Shown: positions 41,581 to 50,043, counted from the first letter of the stretch. The stretch: 64,000 nucleotides of DNA from Streptomyces typhae (GCF_009755605.1 NZ_WPNZ01000016.1:63703-127702), one strand, 5' to 3'. The notes: generated by a model not told the origin, from the letters alone. A program made the numbers and translations.

Positions 41581-42165
41581 GTGGCCAGGACCAAGGAATT
41601 CGACCCGGACGCCGCGCTCGTGGCCGCCCTCGACCTCTTCTGGAGCCGTGGGTACGAGGCGACGTCCATGGCGGACCTCGTGGAGCACCTGGGCATCGGC
41701 CGCGCCAGCATCTATGCGACCTTCGGCAACAAGCGCGAGCTGTACCTCAAGGCGATGGACCGCTATACGGAACTGACCGAGCCACCGCTCGTCGACGAGC
41801 TGTCCAGGCCGGGGCCCGCCCTGCCCGGAATCCGCGCGCTGCTGGTGCGGTTCGCCGCCGAGTCGACGGCGCCGGACTCGCGGCTCGCCGGCTGCTTCGT
41901 GACCAACACGGCCGCGGAGCTCGCCCCGCACGACCCCGCGGCCGACCGCACGGTCGAGCGGAACTGGGAGCGGATCGAGACCCTGCTGCACGCCGCGCTG
42001 ACCCGGGCGCGGGCCCAGGGGGAGATCCCCGGGGACCGCGATCCGCGTGCCCTCGCCCGGATGCTGCTCGTCCTGCTTCAGGGCATGCGGGTGGTCGGGA
42101 AGGTCTCCGGCGGCGGGACGCGCGTCCGTGACGCGGCGGACCAGGCGCTGGCGCTGCTCGCCTGA
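41581..42165 (+). CDS. TetR family repressor
   Basis: The 194-residue protein has the N-terminal TetR HTH (AALDLFWSRGYEATSMADLVEHLGIGRASIYATFGNKRELYLKAMDRY) and a C-terminal ligand-binding core (TetR_C_16/AcrR-like, LLVLLQGMRVVGKVSGGGTR). Such repressors control neighbouring oxidoreductases or efflux pumps. Start GTG 41581 is the first codon after the operator. The only downstream candidate target, a NAD(P)-binding dehydrogenase, is broken, although the operator copy at 42229 remains. Confidence 0.9.
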   Translation: MARTKEFDPDAALVAALDLFWSRGYEATSMADLVEHLGIGRASIYATFGNKRELYLKAMDRYTELTEPPLVDELSRPGPALPGIRALLVRFAAESTAPDSRLAGCFVTNTAAELAPHDPAADRTVERNWERIETLLHAALTRARAQGEIPGDRDPRALARMLLVLLQGMRVVGKVSGGGTRVRDAADQALALLA

Positions 42166-42228
42166 CCGCTCCGCCGGACCGTGCGGCGCCGCCGCCCTCT
42201 TGATCTCCGTACCCATGCCTCAATAACA

Positions 42229-42242
42229 GAACGAACAGTCAA
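42229..42242. promoter_or_regulatory. TetR operator-like site, copy 2
   Basis: GAACGAACAGTCAA is the inverted version of the site at 41544 with a single change. It lies 30 bp upstream of the ATG of the ruined dehydrogenase, where it would block transcription. Confidence 0.6.
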
Positions 42243-42271
42243 TAATGACAGGCTTGTCAAGGAGAACGCAC

Positions 42272-42621
42272 ATGGCGGAGAAGAAGGTCGCCGTCCTCGG
42301 GTTCTCGGCACCGGCGTCATCGGCGTTCCCGTGGCACGCCACCTGCGGGCGCACTTCGCGGTCCGCGTGTGGAACCGGACCCGCGCCAGGGTCGACGCGC
42401 TCGCCGCGTTCGAGGGCGTCGACGTGTGCGCCACGCCACCCCGGCCGAGGCCGTCACCGGCGCCGACGTCGTGGCCACCGTCCTCAAGGACGGGCCCGCC
42501 GTGCGGTCTCGGCGCGGTCGGACTGCGCAGGTTCCGCCGGGCGGCCGAGGCGGGGCACGGCGGCAAGGGCGTGGCCGCGTCGTACCTCGTGGGTCGCGGA
42601 GGTGCCGGGGGCGGCGCTTGA
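42272..42621 (+). pseudogene. Ruined NAD(P)-dependent dehydrogenase (3-hydroxyisobutyrate dehydrogenase-like)
   Basis: The ATG at 42272 has AAGGAG upstream and starts MAEKKVAVLG. The family sequence then continues in other frames: GTGVIGVPVARHLRAHF with the GxGxxG nucleotide loop, then VRVWNRTRARVDALA, and in a third frame CATPAEAVTGADVVATVLKD. A C-terminal-like AAEAGHGGKGVAASYLV appears 60 bases later, before a TGA at 42619-42621. So at least three frameshifts and a large internal deletion have destroyed a gene of about 290 codons. An inserted GTTCTCGG near 42300 explains the first shift. Confidence 0.7.
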
Positions 42622-42679
42622 GCGGTCCCTGCGGCGGGCGCCCGTGCTCACTGCCCACAGGGAGCGGTGGGTACGGGCG

Positions 42680-42796
42680 TCACAGCGGTGCCTCCGCGCA
42701 GCCGGGCCTCCGCGCGGCGGAGCCCCGGTGCCTCGGTGCCGCGGTGCCTGGGCGCGGCGGAGCCCCGGTGCCCCGGTGCTCCGGCGCGGCGGTGCC
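42680..42796. repeat. GC-rich repeats after the ruined gene
   Basis: Imperfect units containing GCGGCGGAGCCCCGGTGCC occur near 42711 and 42754, with related GGTGCC-rich stretches in between. Confidence 0.5.
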
Positions 42797-44290
42797 TCAG
42801 TGGCGGCTGTCGTACGGCAGTTGGGAGCTGACCGGTGTGGCGTCGAGGCGGGCGGTGATGACCAGCGTGCCCTCCTCGATCTGGAAGTCCAGCGGCAGGC
42901 CGAGGCCGCGCATCGCGGCGACCATGCCGGTGTTGGACGACTGTGTGACCGCGTAGGCGCTGTCGCAGCCCGCCTCGATCGCCATCGTGACGAGGCGGCC
43001 GAGCAGCTCGCCGCCGATGCCGCGGCGCTGCCACTCGTCCTCGACGAGCAGCGCGATCTCCGTCTCGTCGCCGTCCCACAGCAGATGGCCGAGGCCGACG
43101 ATGCGCCCGGAGGCCGTGCGGGCCGCGAGGGTGCGGCCGAACCGCGGGCTCAGGAGGTGGTTCAGATAGCGGTCGGCGTCGTTCACCGGGCCGTGGTACC
43201 GCATGCCGAGGGTGCGCTTCGAGCAGCGTTCGTGCATGTCCTTGGCCGCCTGGAGGTCACCCGCGTCGGCGCGGCTCACCGTGATGTCGGGGCCCTCGGG
43301 GAGCGTGAGCACGTCCTGTCCGCGCGGGACGCGCGGACCGAGGCGGGTGTCGAGCTCCACCAGCGCCCGCGCGCGGGCGAACTCGGTGGGGGTGAACGGG
43401 AGATAGGGGCGTTCGACCGTGATCACTCCGCCTTCGGGGGCCCGCAGCCGCAGCACGGTCCCTTCCAGAACGCCCTCGACGGGCGCCGGCTCCTCGCCGG
43501 TGCGCTCGCCCACCGAGGCGGCGGGCAGTGAGCGGATGGTGCAGCGGCCGAGGAGCTGGCGCAGGGCGAGCGGCAGTTCCGCCGCGTCCAGGGCCGTGCG
43601 CGTGGCCAGGCCCAGGATGCGCGTGGGCGCGTCCACCAGATCGTGGGCGTCGGCCCGCTCGACCCAGGTGCCGGAGCCGCCCGCCCGCACGACCGTGCGG
43701 GTGAGGTCGGACGCGGCGAGCGCCGTGGGCGCCCGCAGCAGGAACTCGTCGACCGTGCCCTCGGCCAGCGGGTGCGTCTGCAGGCTGAGGATGTCCACCC
43801 GGTCGTGCGCCAGTGCCGTGCACAGCGCCGCGAGCGAGCCGGGGGCGTCGCGCACGGTCGTGCGGAGCCGCCACAGCGTCGTGGACTCGGCCCGCTCCTC
43901 CGGGCCGTCGCCGGACGCCGTCGGCTCGGGCGCCGACGACGTCCCGGGCCCCGCTCCGGAGCGGGGCCCGTCCGCCGCTGCGCCGGGCCCGGCCGCGCCC
44001 CCCTCGGCGGGGGCGGGCCGGGTGCCGATATCGGCGTCGTCCGTGCCCGGTGGGGCATGCGTGTGGCGCCTGGCCCACCAGGTGTGGAACCCGGCCGTCG
44101 CCAGCAGGATCACCGCCGACACCAGGAGCAGCTCGGGTCCCTCCGGGCCGTGCCCCACGAGATTGGCCACCGCGTCCGCCACGGCCACGGCCGTGAAGAG
44201 GGCGGCCAGTTCGACGACGTCCCTGCGCCAGTGGTGCACAGGCCGGCCGTCTTTCCTCCTGCGTGTCACATCAGACATGTCTGCACTCAT
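42797..44290 (-). CDS. Membrane protein with ACT and GNAT acetyltransferase domains
   Basis: The 497-residue protein begins with two membrane helices (about 25-45, VELAALFTAVAVADAVANLV; and 51-70, LLLVSAVILLATAGFHTWW). A disordered Pro/Ala/Gly spacer leads to an ACT-like domain (TTLWRLRTTVRDAPGSLAALCTALAHDRVDILSLQTHPL) and then a GNAT domain (about 340-480). The GNAT domain carries the acetyl-CoA loop WQRRGIGGELLGRLV. The soluble part matches a Streptomyces family of ACT-GNAT proteins; the membrane anchor is less common. Start ATG 44290 or 44278, the latter four residues shorter. Substrate and partner are unknown. Confidence 0.78.
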   Translation of the reverse strand: MSADMSDVTRRRKDGRPVHHWRRDVVELAALFTAVAVADAVANLVGHGPEGPELLLVSAVILLATAGFHTWWARRHTHAPPGTDDADIGTRPAPAEGGAAGPGAAADGPRSGAGPGTSSAPEPTASGDGPEERAESTTLWRLRTTVRDAPGSLAALCTALAHDRVDILSLQTHPLAEGTVDEFLLRAPTALAASDLTRTVVRAGGSGTWVERADAHDLVDAPTRILGLATRTALDAAELPLALRQLLGRCTIRSLPAASVGERTGEEPAPVEGVLEGTVLRLRAPEGGVITVERPYLPFTPTEFARARALVELDTRLGPRVPRGQDVLTLPEGPDITVSRADAGDLQAAKDMHERCSKRTLGMRYHGPVNDADRYLNHLLSPRFGRTLAARTASGRIVGLGHLLWDGDETEIALLVEDEWQRRGIGGELLGRLVTMAIEAGCDSAYAVTQSSNTGMVAAMRGLGLPLDFQIEEGTLVITARLDATPVSSQLPYDSRH

Positions 44291-44503
44291 GCAGCCACTC
44301 TGACCGAAGGCTGTTTCGTGATCACGAACGCTTTGTGACTGATGGGTTAAGAGCGGTTCTGTCCGTTTCATTACTCTTTGATCACCCTGGTTGTCCATCG
44401 CTGTCCCCCGTATGCGCGCATCGGTCCACGCGAGTGCCGAGCGGTCCGGTGGTGCGGGAGCCCCGGGCGGTGGCACGGCCTCGCGACCGATCCACCCGCC
44501 GCG

Positions 44504-44577
44504 CACCCGCGCCGTTCCTTCACTGGCCCACGAGCCGTTCCTTCACTGGCCCACGAGCCGTTCCGTCACTGGCCCAC
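44504..44577. repeat. 23-bp repeats carrying the phoD stop-codon region
   Basis: Three copies of CCGTTCCTTCACTGGCCCAC plus three bases (period 23 bp) cover the end of the phoD gene. On the minus strand each unit includes GGCCAGTGA, the last Gly-Gln codons and stop of PhoD. The 3' end has thus been copied tandemly into the downstream gap. Confidence 0.7.
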
Positions 44578-46146
44578 GCGTCCCGGCTGCAGCACCTTGG
44601 CGAAGAGCACGCCTCCGCCCTGCTGCCGCAGCCGTACCGTCAACTCGCCGCTGTCGCCGTCGATGTCCACCTCTCCGTAGTAGGGCGGTGTCTCCGCCGG
44701 CGATGTGTTGGCGCGGTCCGGCGCCTTGACGAACGTCTGGTCCGGGCCGAAGGTTCCGTCGAGTTTCACGGCCGGGAAACCGCCGGCCGCCAGCGGCCCG
44801 GACACGAACTCCCAGAAGGGCGCGAAGTCCTTGAAGGCGGCGCGCGCCGGGTCGTAGTGCTGCGCCGAGGTGTAGTGGACGTCGGCGGTCAGCCAGACCG
44901 TGCCGGTGATCCGGTGGTGCTTGATGTGCCGCAGGAGTTCCGCGATCTGCAGTTCGCGGCCGAGCGGCGCGCCCGGGTCGCCTTGCGCGACGGCCTCGAA
45001 GTTCTGGCTGCCGTCCGCCACCACCAGGCCGAGCGGCATGTCGGAGGCGATCACCTTCCACACCGCGCGGGACCGCGACAGCTCGCGCTTGAGCCAGGCG
45101 AGCTGCTCGGCGCCCAGGATGCCGGTGGCGTCGTCGGGCTGCCGGTTGGGCGAGTTGGCGTTGCGGTAGGTCCGCATGTCGAGCACGAAGACGTCCAGGA
45201 GCGGCCCCTGCCGCAGCACCCGGTACACCCGGCCGTCCCGGCCGCCGGGACGCTGCGTGGAGATCGGGTAGTACTCGCTGAACGCCCGCAGCGAGCGTTC
45301 CGCGAGGACGTCGACGTCCTTCTCCGTGTAGCGCGCGTCGTCCAGGATCTGCCCCGGGTACCAGTTGTTGCGCACCTCGTGGTCGTCCCACTGCACGATC
45401 GACGGCACCTGGGCGTTGAAGCGGCGTACGTTCTCGTCGAGCAGGTTGTAGCGGAAGTTGCCGCGGAACTCCCCGAGCGTCTCGGCGACCTTCGACTTCT
45501 CCGGAGTGGTGAGGTTCTTCCACACCCGGCCGTCGGGCAGCGTGACGCTCGGCTGGATGACGCCGTCGGCGTAGATGTTGTCGCCGCTGCACAGGAAGAA
45601 GTCGGGGTTGCGGCCGCGCATCTCCTCGTACACCCGCCAGCCGCCGAGTTCGGGGTTGATGCCCCAGCCCTGGCCCGCGATGTCCCCCGACCACAGGAAG
45701 CGCACCCCGTCACGGCGCTTCGCTGACGTCGTACGGAACGTGCCCGTGACGGGCCGGCCCGTGCGGCGCGGGTCGTCGGGGTCGGCCAGCAGGACCCGGT
45801 AGTGGATCTGCTCGCCACTCGGAAGGCCGCGCAGCCGGGTCGTGCCGGTGAAGTCGGTGCCGGGGCCGAGGAGCGGGCCGTGCCGGCGGGTCGCTCTGCG
45901 GAACGACTCCGTGGCGGAGGTCTCCACGATCATGCGGGCGGGCCGGTCGGCCCTGACCCACACGAGCCCCGAGTGCGCGCCCACGTCACCGGCCTGCACG
46001 CCCCAGTCGGCGCTCGGACGCCCCCGCAGGGCGAGCGCCGGAGCCGCACCGGAGAGCGCCGGAACGGCCAGGGCCGCGGGCGCGACAAGCGAACCGCGGA
46101 GCAGACTGCGGCGGCGGGGGGAGGGGCTCGGCGAACGGTCTGACAT
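44566..46146 (-). CDS. phoD: Secreted alkaline phosphatase D
   Basis: The 526-residue PhoD starts with a Tat-type signal (RRRSLLRGSLVAPAALAVPAL). It has an N-terminal PhoD fibronectin-like domain and the catalytic blocks FLWSGDIAGQGWG, FFLCSGDNIYADG, QWDDHEVRNNW and a late LTADVHYTSAQHYDP with metal-binding His. PhoD is a calcium-dependent phosphodiesterase/phosphatase that releases phosphate outside the cell. It is exported folded through Tat. The upstream gap holds two tandem 11-bp Pho-box units (46214-46235), consistent with PhoP control under phosphate limitation. Confidence 0.92.
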   Translation of the reverse strand: MSDRSPSPSPRRRSLLRGSLVAPAALAVPALSGAAPALALRGRPSADWGVQAGDVGAHSGLVWVRADRPARMIVETSATESFRRATRRHGPLLGPGTDFTGTTRLRGLPSGEQIHYRVLLADPDDPRRTGRPVTGTFRTTSAKRRDGVRFLWSGDIAGQGWGINPELGGWRVYEEMRGRNPDFFLCSGDNIYADGVIQPSVTLPDGRVWKNLTTPEKSKVAETLGEFRGNFRYNLLDENVRRFNAQVPSIVQWDDHEVRNNWYPGQILDDARYTEKDVDVLAERSLRAFSEYYPISTQRPGGRDGRVYRVLRQGPLLDVFVLDMRTYRNANSPNRQPDDATGILGAEQLAWLKRELSRSRAVWKVIASDMPLGLVVADGSQNFEAVAQGDPGAPLGRELQIAELLRHIKHHRITGTVWLTADVHYTSAQHYDPARAAFKDFAPFWEFVSGPLAAGGFPAVKLDGTFGPDQTFVKAPDRANTSPAETPPYYGEVDIDGDSGELTVRLRQQGGGVLFAKVLQPGRVGQ

Positions 46147-46505
46147 GAAGACGCCTCCAGGAACGGCGAGTCGATCGAATGTGCAGTGCCACGTGTACTG
46201 CGGCGTCGCGGCGCCCACAAGAACCACAAGTGAACAACTGACCCCGGACACGCGGAAACCAGCCGCAAGGGGGCGGAGCCCCGCCGGGCGCGGCCGGTGG
46301 ACCCGGTCGGCAGACCTAGGGCCTGCCGTGATGTGGCAGGAGGGCGTTCGACGACCGCCCTAGGGCCGGGGATGCAGGCCTAGGGCCGGGGACGCAGGCC
46401 GGGGCTCGCGCGAACCGCGACCCGGGGCCGATGGCGGCAAGATCGCCCGGCCGTAGGCTGACCGGCGCGGCCCACGGGGGTGCGGCCGCGGACAAGGAGA
46501 AACCC
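46147..46505. other. 359-bp gap between phoD and the VOC gene
   Basis: Apart from the Pho box, it contains a perfect-but-one 20-bp tandem duplication (46361-46380 and 46381-46400, TAGGGCCGGGGAYGCAGGCC) and a small CCTGCC/GGCAGG hairpin near 46322. No gene is supported. Confidence 0.5.
46214..46235 (-). promoter_or_regulatory. Pho box upstream of phoD
   Basis: On the minus strand, GTTCACTTGTG and GTTCTTGTGGG are adjacent 11-bp direct repeats. They match the Streptomyces PhoP box layout of 11-nt units beginning GTTCA. They are 68-89 bp upstream of the phoD start. A weaker GGTCAG-type unit may precede them. Confidence 0.65.
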
Positions 46506-46916
46506 GTGCCCGTCGACGGCCGCAGTCACATCCGTATCGCCCGTCCCTCCCGGGACCTCGCAGCCGCCGAGCGGTTCTGGGTCGGCGGACTGGGGCTCGA
46601 CGTCCTGTACCGCCACGACGAGAGCGGCGTACCCGGCGAGCACGCGCTCCTCATGGTCGGCTGGCCGGACGCGTCCTGGCACCTGGAACTCGTCCACGAG
46701 GCGGCAGCCCCCGTGGAGCCCCGCCCCACCGAGGAGGACCTCCTCGTGGTCTATGTGGCGAGCGAGATCCCCGACACCCTCGTCGCGCGCCTGGAGGAGC
46801 ACGGGGGCACCCGCGTGCAGTCGCCCAACCCGTACTGGAACGAGTGGGGCGTCACCGTACGGGACCCCGACGGCTACCGTCTGGTGCTCAGCACGCGCGC
46901 GTGGTCCAACTCCTGA
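46506..46916 (+). CDS. VOC family (glyoxalase/bleomycin-resistance) protein
   Basis: The 136-residue, single VOC domain has HIRIARPSRDLAAAERFWVGGLGLDVLY, HLELVHE and a terminal VTVRDPDGYRLVLST. Metal-binding residues are the early His and the two acidic positions of the later strands. Start GTG 46506 has AAGGAG nine bases upstream. It may detoxify or bind a small molecule, but the substrate is unknown. It converges with the alpha/beta hydrolase. Confidence 0.85.
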   Translation: MPVDGRSHIRIARPSRDLAAAERFWVGGLGLDVLYRHDESGVPGEHALLMVGWPDASWHLELVHEAAAPVEPRPTEEDLLVVYVASEIPDTLVARLEEHGGTRVQSPNPYWNEWGVTVRDPDGYRLVLSTRAWSNS

Positions 46917-46967
46917 GCGACGACGGCGACGGTGACGGCCGCGGTGACTGCGACGGCCGCGGCAGGG

Positions 46968-47816
46968 TCAGCTGCTGGTGTCCAGGACGACGCGCGCCAC
47001 GAGCGCCGGGTCGTCGTGCATGGGCACGTGCCCGCAGCCCGGCAGCCGCACGAGGCGGGCCCCGGGGATCGCGTGCCTGGCGCGGATGCCCTGGCGACGC
47101 AGGAGCAGCCGGTCGCGGCTGCCCCAGGCGACGGTGACAGGCACTTGCGGCACGTCGTCGCGGAACCGCACCTCCCGCCCGGCGGCCAGCGTCTCGTCGA
47201 AGCCGGTGGCGCCGCGCAGGGTGAGCGTCTCCGCGACCACCGCCTCCGGCGCACGGTGGCCGGGCCGGGCGTAGATGGTGCTGGTGAGCGCGGTCCTGCC
47301 GACCGCGCTCCGCGCGAGCCGCTCGACCATCGGCAGGGGCATCGCCCGCGCGATCCCGCGCATCGCGCGCAGCGTCGTGAACGCGTACTGCCGCTCCGCC
47401 TCGGACCAGAATCCGGCGGGCGACAGGGCGGTGACGGACCGTACGAGGCCCTCACGGGCCATCTCCAGGGCCAGCAGGCCGCCCAGCGAGTTGCCCGCCA
47501 CATGCGGCCGTTCGAGGCCGAGAGCGTCGCACAGGCCCCGCAGCGCGGGCACCACGGTCTCCAGGTCGTACGCGAGTCCGTCCGGCAGTGCCGGGGACGC
47601 GCCGAAACCCGGCAGGTCCACGGCGATCACGTCGCGCTCGGCGGCGAGGATGCCGACGACCGGGTCCCAGGCCTGGCGGTGGTGGCCTATGCCGTGCAGC
47701 AGGAGCAGCGGCTCCCCGGAGCCCGTGCGCTGGTAGGAGACCGTCACCGTGCGCGGGCCGTGGGGCGACTCGACGCTGTACGACACCTCTGCGACCTCTG
47801 CCACCCGTGCGGCCAT
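46968..47816 (-). CDS. Alpha/beta hydrolase
   Basis: The 282-residue enzyme has the oxyanion HGIGHHRQAWDP region, the nucleophile GNSLGGLLALEMA (Ser near residue 102), and a terminal GCGHVPMHDDP holding the catalytic His. It is probably an esterase or a meta-cleavage/haloperoxidase-type hydrolase. ATG 47816 (MAARVAEVAEV) is preferred because AGGAG precedes it; ATG 47837 gives seven more residues. It is divergent from an ECF41 sigma factor, whose target genes are usually adjacent enzymes. Confidence 0.85.
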   Translation of the reverse strand: MAARVAEVAEVSYSVESPHGPRTVTVSYQRTGSGEPLLLLHGIGHHRQAWDPVVGILAAERDVIAVDLPGFGASPALPDGLAYDLETVVPALRGLCDALGLERPHVAGNSLGGLLALEMAREGLVRSVTALSPAGFWSEAERQYAFTTLRAMRGIARAMPLPMVERLARSAVGRTALTSTIYARPGHRAPEAVVAETLTLRGATGFDETLAAGREVRFRDDVPQVPVTVAWGSRDRLLLRRQGIRARHAIPGARLVRLPGCGHVPMHDDPALVARVVLDTSS

Positions 47817-48030
47817 GACTGCTCCTGACTTAGACATCGTGTCAGGAAGGATTACCGCCCGGTAGCGGCGAGTTCAAGGGTGCGTCGCGGACGAGTTCGG
47901 CCGGGGCGCCGCGGGTGCGCGCGACCGCTGCTCCCGAAGGCGGGGCTCGCGCCGCGCCGCGCACTGTGATCCTTGTCCGGCCGCTCCGGTGCGGGTGGAC
48001 ACCGGCGGATCCGTGAGCTGGGATGGAGAC

Positions 48031-48921
48031 GTGACTGCCGACACCGTGACCGACGTCTTCGAAGAACACCGGTCCGTCCTGATGGGCGTCGCCTACCGCA
48101 TGCTCGGACGGGTGGCCGACGCGGAGGACGTCGTCCAGGACGCCTGGCTGCGCTGGTCGGCGGGCGAACGCGGGCAAGTGCGCGAACCACGTGCCTACTT
48201 GGTGCGCGTCACCACCCGGCTCGCCATCGACCGGCTGCGCCAGGCCCAGGTGCGGCGCGAGTCGTACGTGGGCCCCTGGCTGCCCGAGCCGGTGGTCACC
48301 GACTTCGGGCCGACCGTGCCCGACACCGCCGAACGGGCCGTGCTCGCCGACTCCGTGTCCCTCGCCGTGCTCGTCGTCCTCGAATCCCTGTCGCCGCTGG
48401 AACGCGCGGTGTTCGTGCTGCGGGAGGCCTTCGGTTACCCGTACGCGGAGATCGCGGTCACGCTCGACCGCAGCGAGGCCGCCGTCCGCCAGCTCGCCGG
48501 GCGGGCCCGCAAGCACGTGGAGGACGGCAGGCCGCGCTACGAGGTCGACCCCGCCCAGCGCCGCGACCTCACCGAGCGCTTCCTCGCCGCCGCCACCGAA
48601 GGCGACCTGACGGGCCTGATGTCCCTGCTCGCCCCGGACGTCCACCTCGTCGGCGACAGCGGCGGCAAGGCGAAGGCGCCGCTGCGCGTCCTGCGGTCCG
48701 CGGACAAGGTGGGCCGCTTCCTCATCGGCGCCGCGCGGCAGGGGGTGGCGGGCGTCGAGTCGTACGAGTTCCGCGCCGTGGAGGTCAACGGCGCCGCGTC
48801 CGTCCTCGTCGTGGCCGACGGCAAGCCCGACAGCGTCCTCCAGCTCGACGTCGCCGACGGACGGATCCAGCGCGTCTACATCATGCGGAATCCGGACAAG
48901 CTCGCCGGTGTGACGTACTAG
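48031..48921 (+). CDS. sigJ: ECF41-family RNA polymerase sigma factor (SigJ type)
   Basis: The 296-residue sigma factor has sigma2 (about 8-75) and sigma4 (about 115-170, YAEIAVTLDRSEAAVRQLAGRAR), joined by the WLPEP linker motif (83-87). A SnoaL-like C-terminal domain carries the DxGGK-type motif (GDSGGKAKAP) and the terminal NPDKL. These three motifs define ECF41, where the C-terminal domain regulates activity in place of an anti-sigma factor. Usual targets are an adjacent oxidoreductase/hydrolase, here the divergent alpha/beta hydrolase at 46968. Start GTG 48031 has GGAG upstream. Confidence 0.9.
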   Translation: MTADTVTDVFEEHRSVLMGVAYRMLGRVADAEDVVQDAWLRWSAGERGQVREPRAYLVRVTTRLAIDRLRQAQVRRESYVGPWLPEPVVTDFGPTVPDTAERAVLADSVSLAVLVVLESLSPLERAVFVLREAFGYPYAEIAVTLDRSEAAVRQLAGRARKHVEDGRPRYEVDPAQRRDLTERFLAAATEGDLTGLMSLLAPDVHLVGDSGGKAKAPLRVLRSADKVGRFLIGAARQGVAGVESYEFRAVEVNGAASVLVVADGKPDSVLQLDVADGRIQRVYIMRNPDKLAGVTY

Positions 48922-48935
48922 GCCGCCGACCCCGG

Positions 48936-48976
48936 CGACAGTGGCCCCGCCCGGTAACCGGGCGGGGCCACTGTCG
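48936..48976 (+). terminator. 19-bp perfect hairpin after sigJ
   Basis: 48936-48954 and 48958-48976 are perfect complements with a TAA loop, 15 bp after the sigJ stop codon. Confidence 0.85.
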
Positions 48977-49098
48977 TGCGCGCTCCATGTCCGACGTATC
49001 GGATTGCGTCACATCGGCCCAACAGGTGTCGACCAGGCGCGAACAGCGCGTGAATGCTCTGTGGCATCACTTCACTGCGGGCTGTAACGGACTCAGGA

Positions 49099-49133
49099 TT
49101 GGTCTTGACCAAGGGTGGGCGCGGCTCTATCGT
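49099..49133 (+). promoter_or_regulatory. Promoter with overlapping GntR (HutC/DasR-type) operator
   Basis: TTGGTCTTGACCAA (49099-49112) is a palindrome with 6-base arms TTGGTC/GACCAA. It is close to the DasR-responsive element core (TGGTCTAGACCA). Its TTGACC (49105-49110) also works as a -35, with TATCGT (49128-49133) as a -10 at 17 bp. The GntR regulator that starts at 49210 probably represses itself here. Confidence 0.65.
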
Positions 49134-49209
49134 CGCTGAGATAGTGCAGGAACCTTTAATAAACAAGGCGCTGAAAAGCCGCCTGCGCACGGCGATTGCG
49201 GAGGACAGG

Positions 49210-49971
49210 GTGGGGACCACGCAGCTGGAATCGGTGCCGGAGCCGAAGTACTGGCACCTCAAGACCGTGCTCAGCGAAGCACTGGACTCCGAGTTCGCCG
49301 TGGGCGAGATCCTGCCCAACGAACGCGACCTCGCCGCCCGGTTCGGCGTCGCCCGCGCGACGCTGCGCCAGGCACTGGAACAGCTCGAACTGGAAGGGCG
49401 GCTGCAGCGCCGCCGGGGCGTCGGCACGACCGTGGCGCCGCCCCGCATGGGCGTGGCCGTCGGCTCCGCCCAGGGGAGCTGGCCCGGCGCGGTCGGCGAC
49501 GCCTGGCAGCCCGCCGACAGCGAGTTCGCCGCTCCGCCCGCCGACGTGGCCCGTGCCCTCGGCATCGAGCCCGACGAGCCGGTGCACGTGGTGCGGCGCA
49601 CCCGTGTGTCGCACGGCCAGCCCGTCGCCGCCGAACTGCTGTACGTCCCCGCGGTTTCGGTCCCCGACCTCTCGGCGATCGACGCCCCGGCGGGACCCGC
49701 ACGCGCGCGTGCGGTGCTGCGGGAGCTCGGCCGGCTCGTCCTGGAGGGCCAGGACCGTGCCGTGGAGCTCGGCTCCGCCCGCGCGGACGACGCCAAGGCC
49801 CTCGACCGGCTGCCCGGCGCGCCCGTCCTGCTCGTCACCACCCGTTTCCTCGCCGACGGCGGCACGGCAGCGCTCTCCGTGGCGACGTACCGCGCGGACA
49901 CCTGCCGCCTCACCTTCGGTGACCAGGGGGGCGTCGAGATCCACCACGGGCCGGAGCAGCGCGCTTCCTGA
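49210..49971 (+). CDS. GntR/HutC family regulator (DasR-like)
   Basis: The 253-residue protein has an N-terminal winged HTH (about 12-75, LKTVLSEALDSEFAVGEILPNERDLAARFGVARATLRQALEQLELEGRLQRRRGVGTTVA) and a C-terminal UTRA effector domain. The length matches DasR, the N-acetylglucosamine regulator. GTG 49210 is the start (GGAGGA upstream); an in-frame GTG at 49144 would add 22 residues across an AT-rich leader. A DasR-like palindrome overlaps its promoter. No sugar transporter is adjacent, so the regulon lies elsewhere. Confidence 0.85.
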   Translation: MGTTQLESVPEPKYWHLKTVLSEALDSEFAVGEILPNERDLAARFGVARATLRQALEQLELEGRLQRRRGVGTTVAPPRMGVAVGSAQGSWPGAVGDAWQPADSEFAAPPADVARALGIEPDEPVHVVRRTRVSHGQPVAAELLYVPAVSVPDLSAIDAPAGPARARAVLRELGRLVLEGQDRAVELGSARADDAKALDRLPGAPVLLVTTRFLADGGTAALSVATYRADTCRLTFGDQGGVEIHHGPEQRAS

Positions 49972-50043
49972 CCGGAGCCCGCACGCACACGCACGAGCAC
50001 CGGACAGCGGCCCGGCCGGGCCAGGGGCGGGTCGCTCCCTGGC

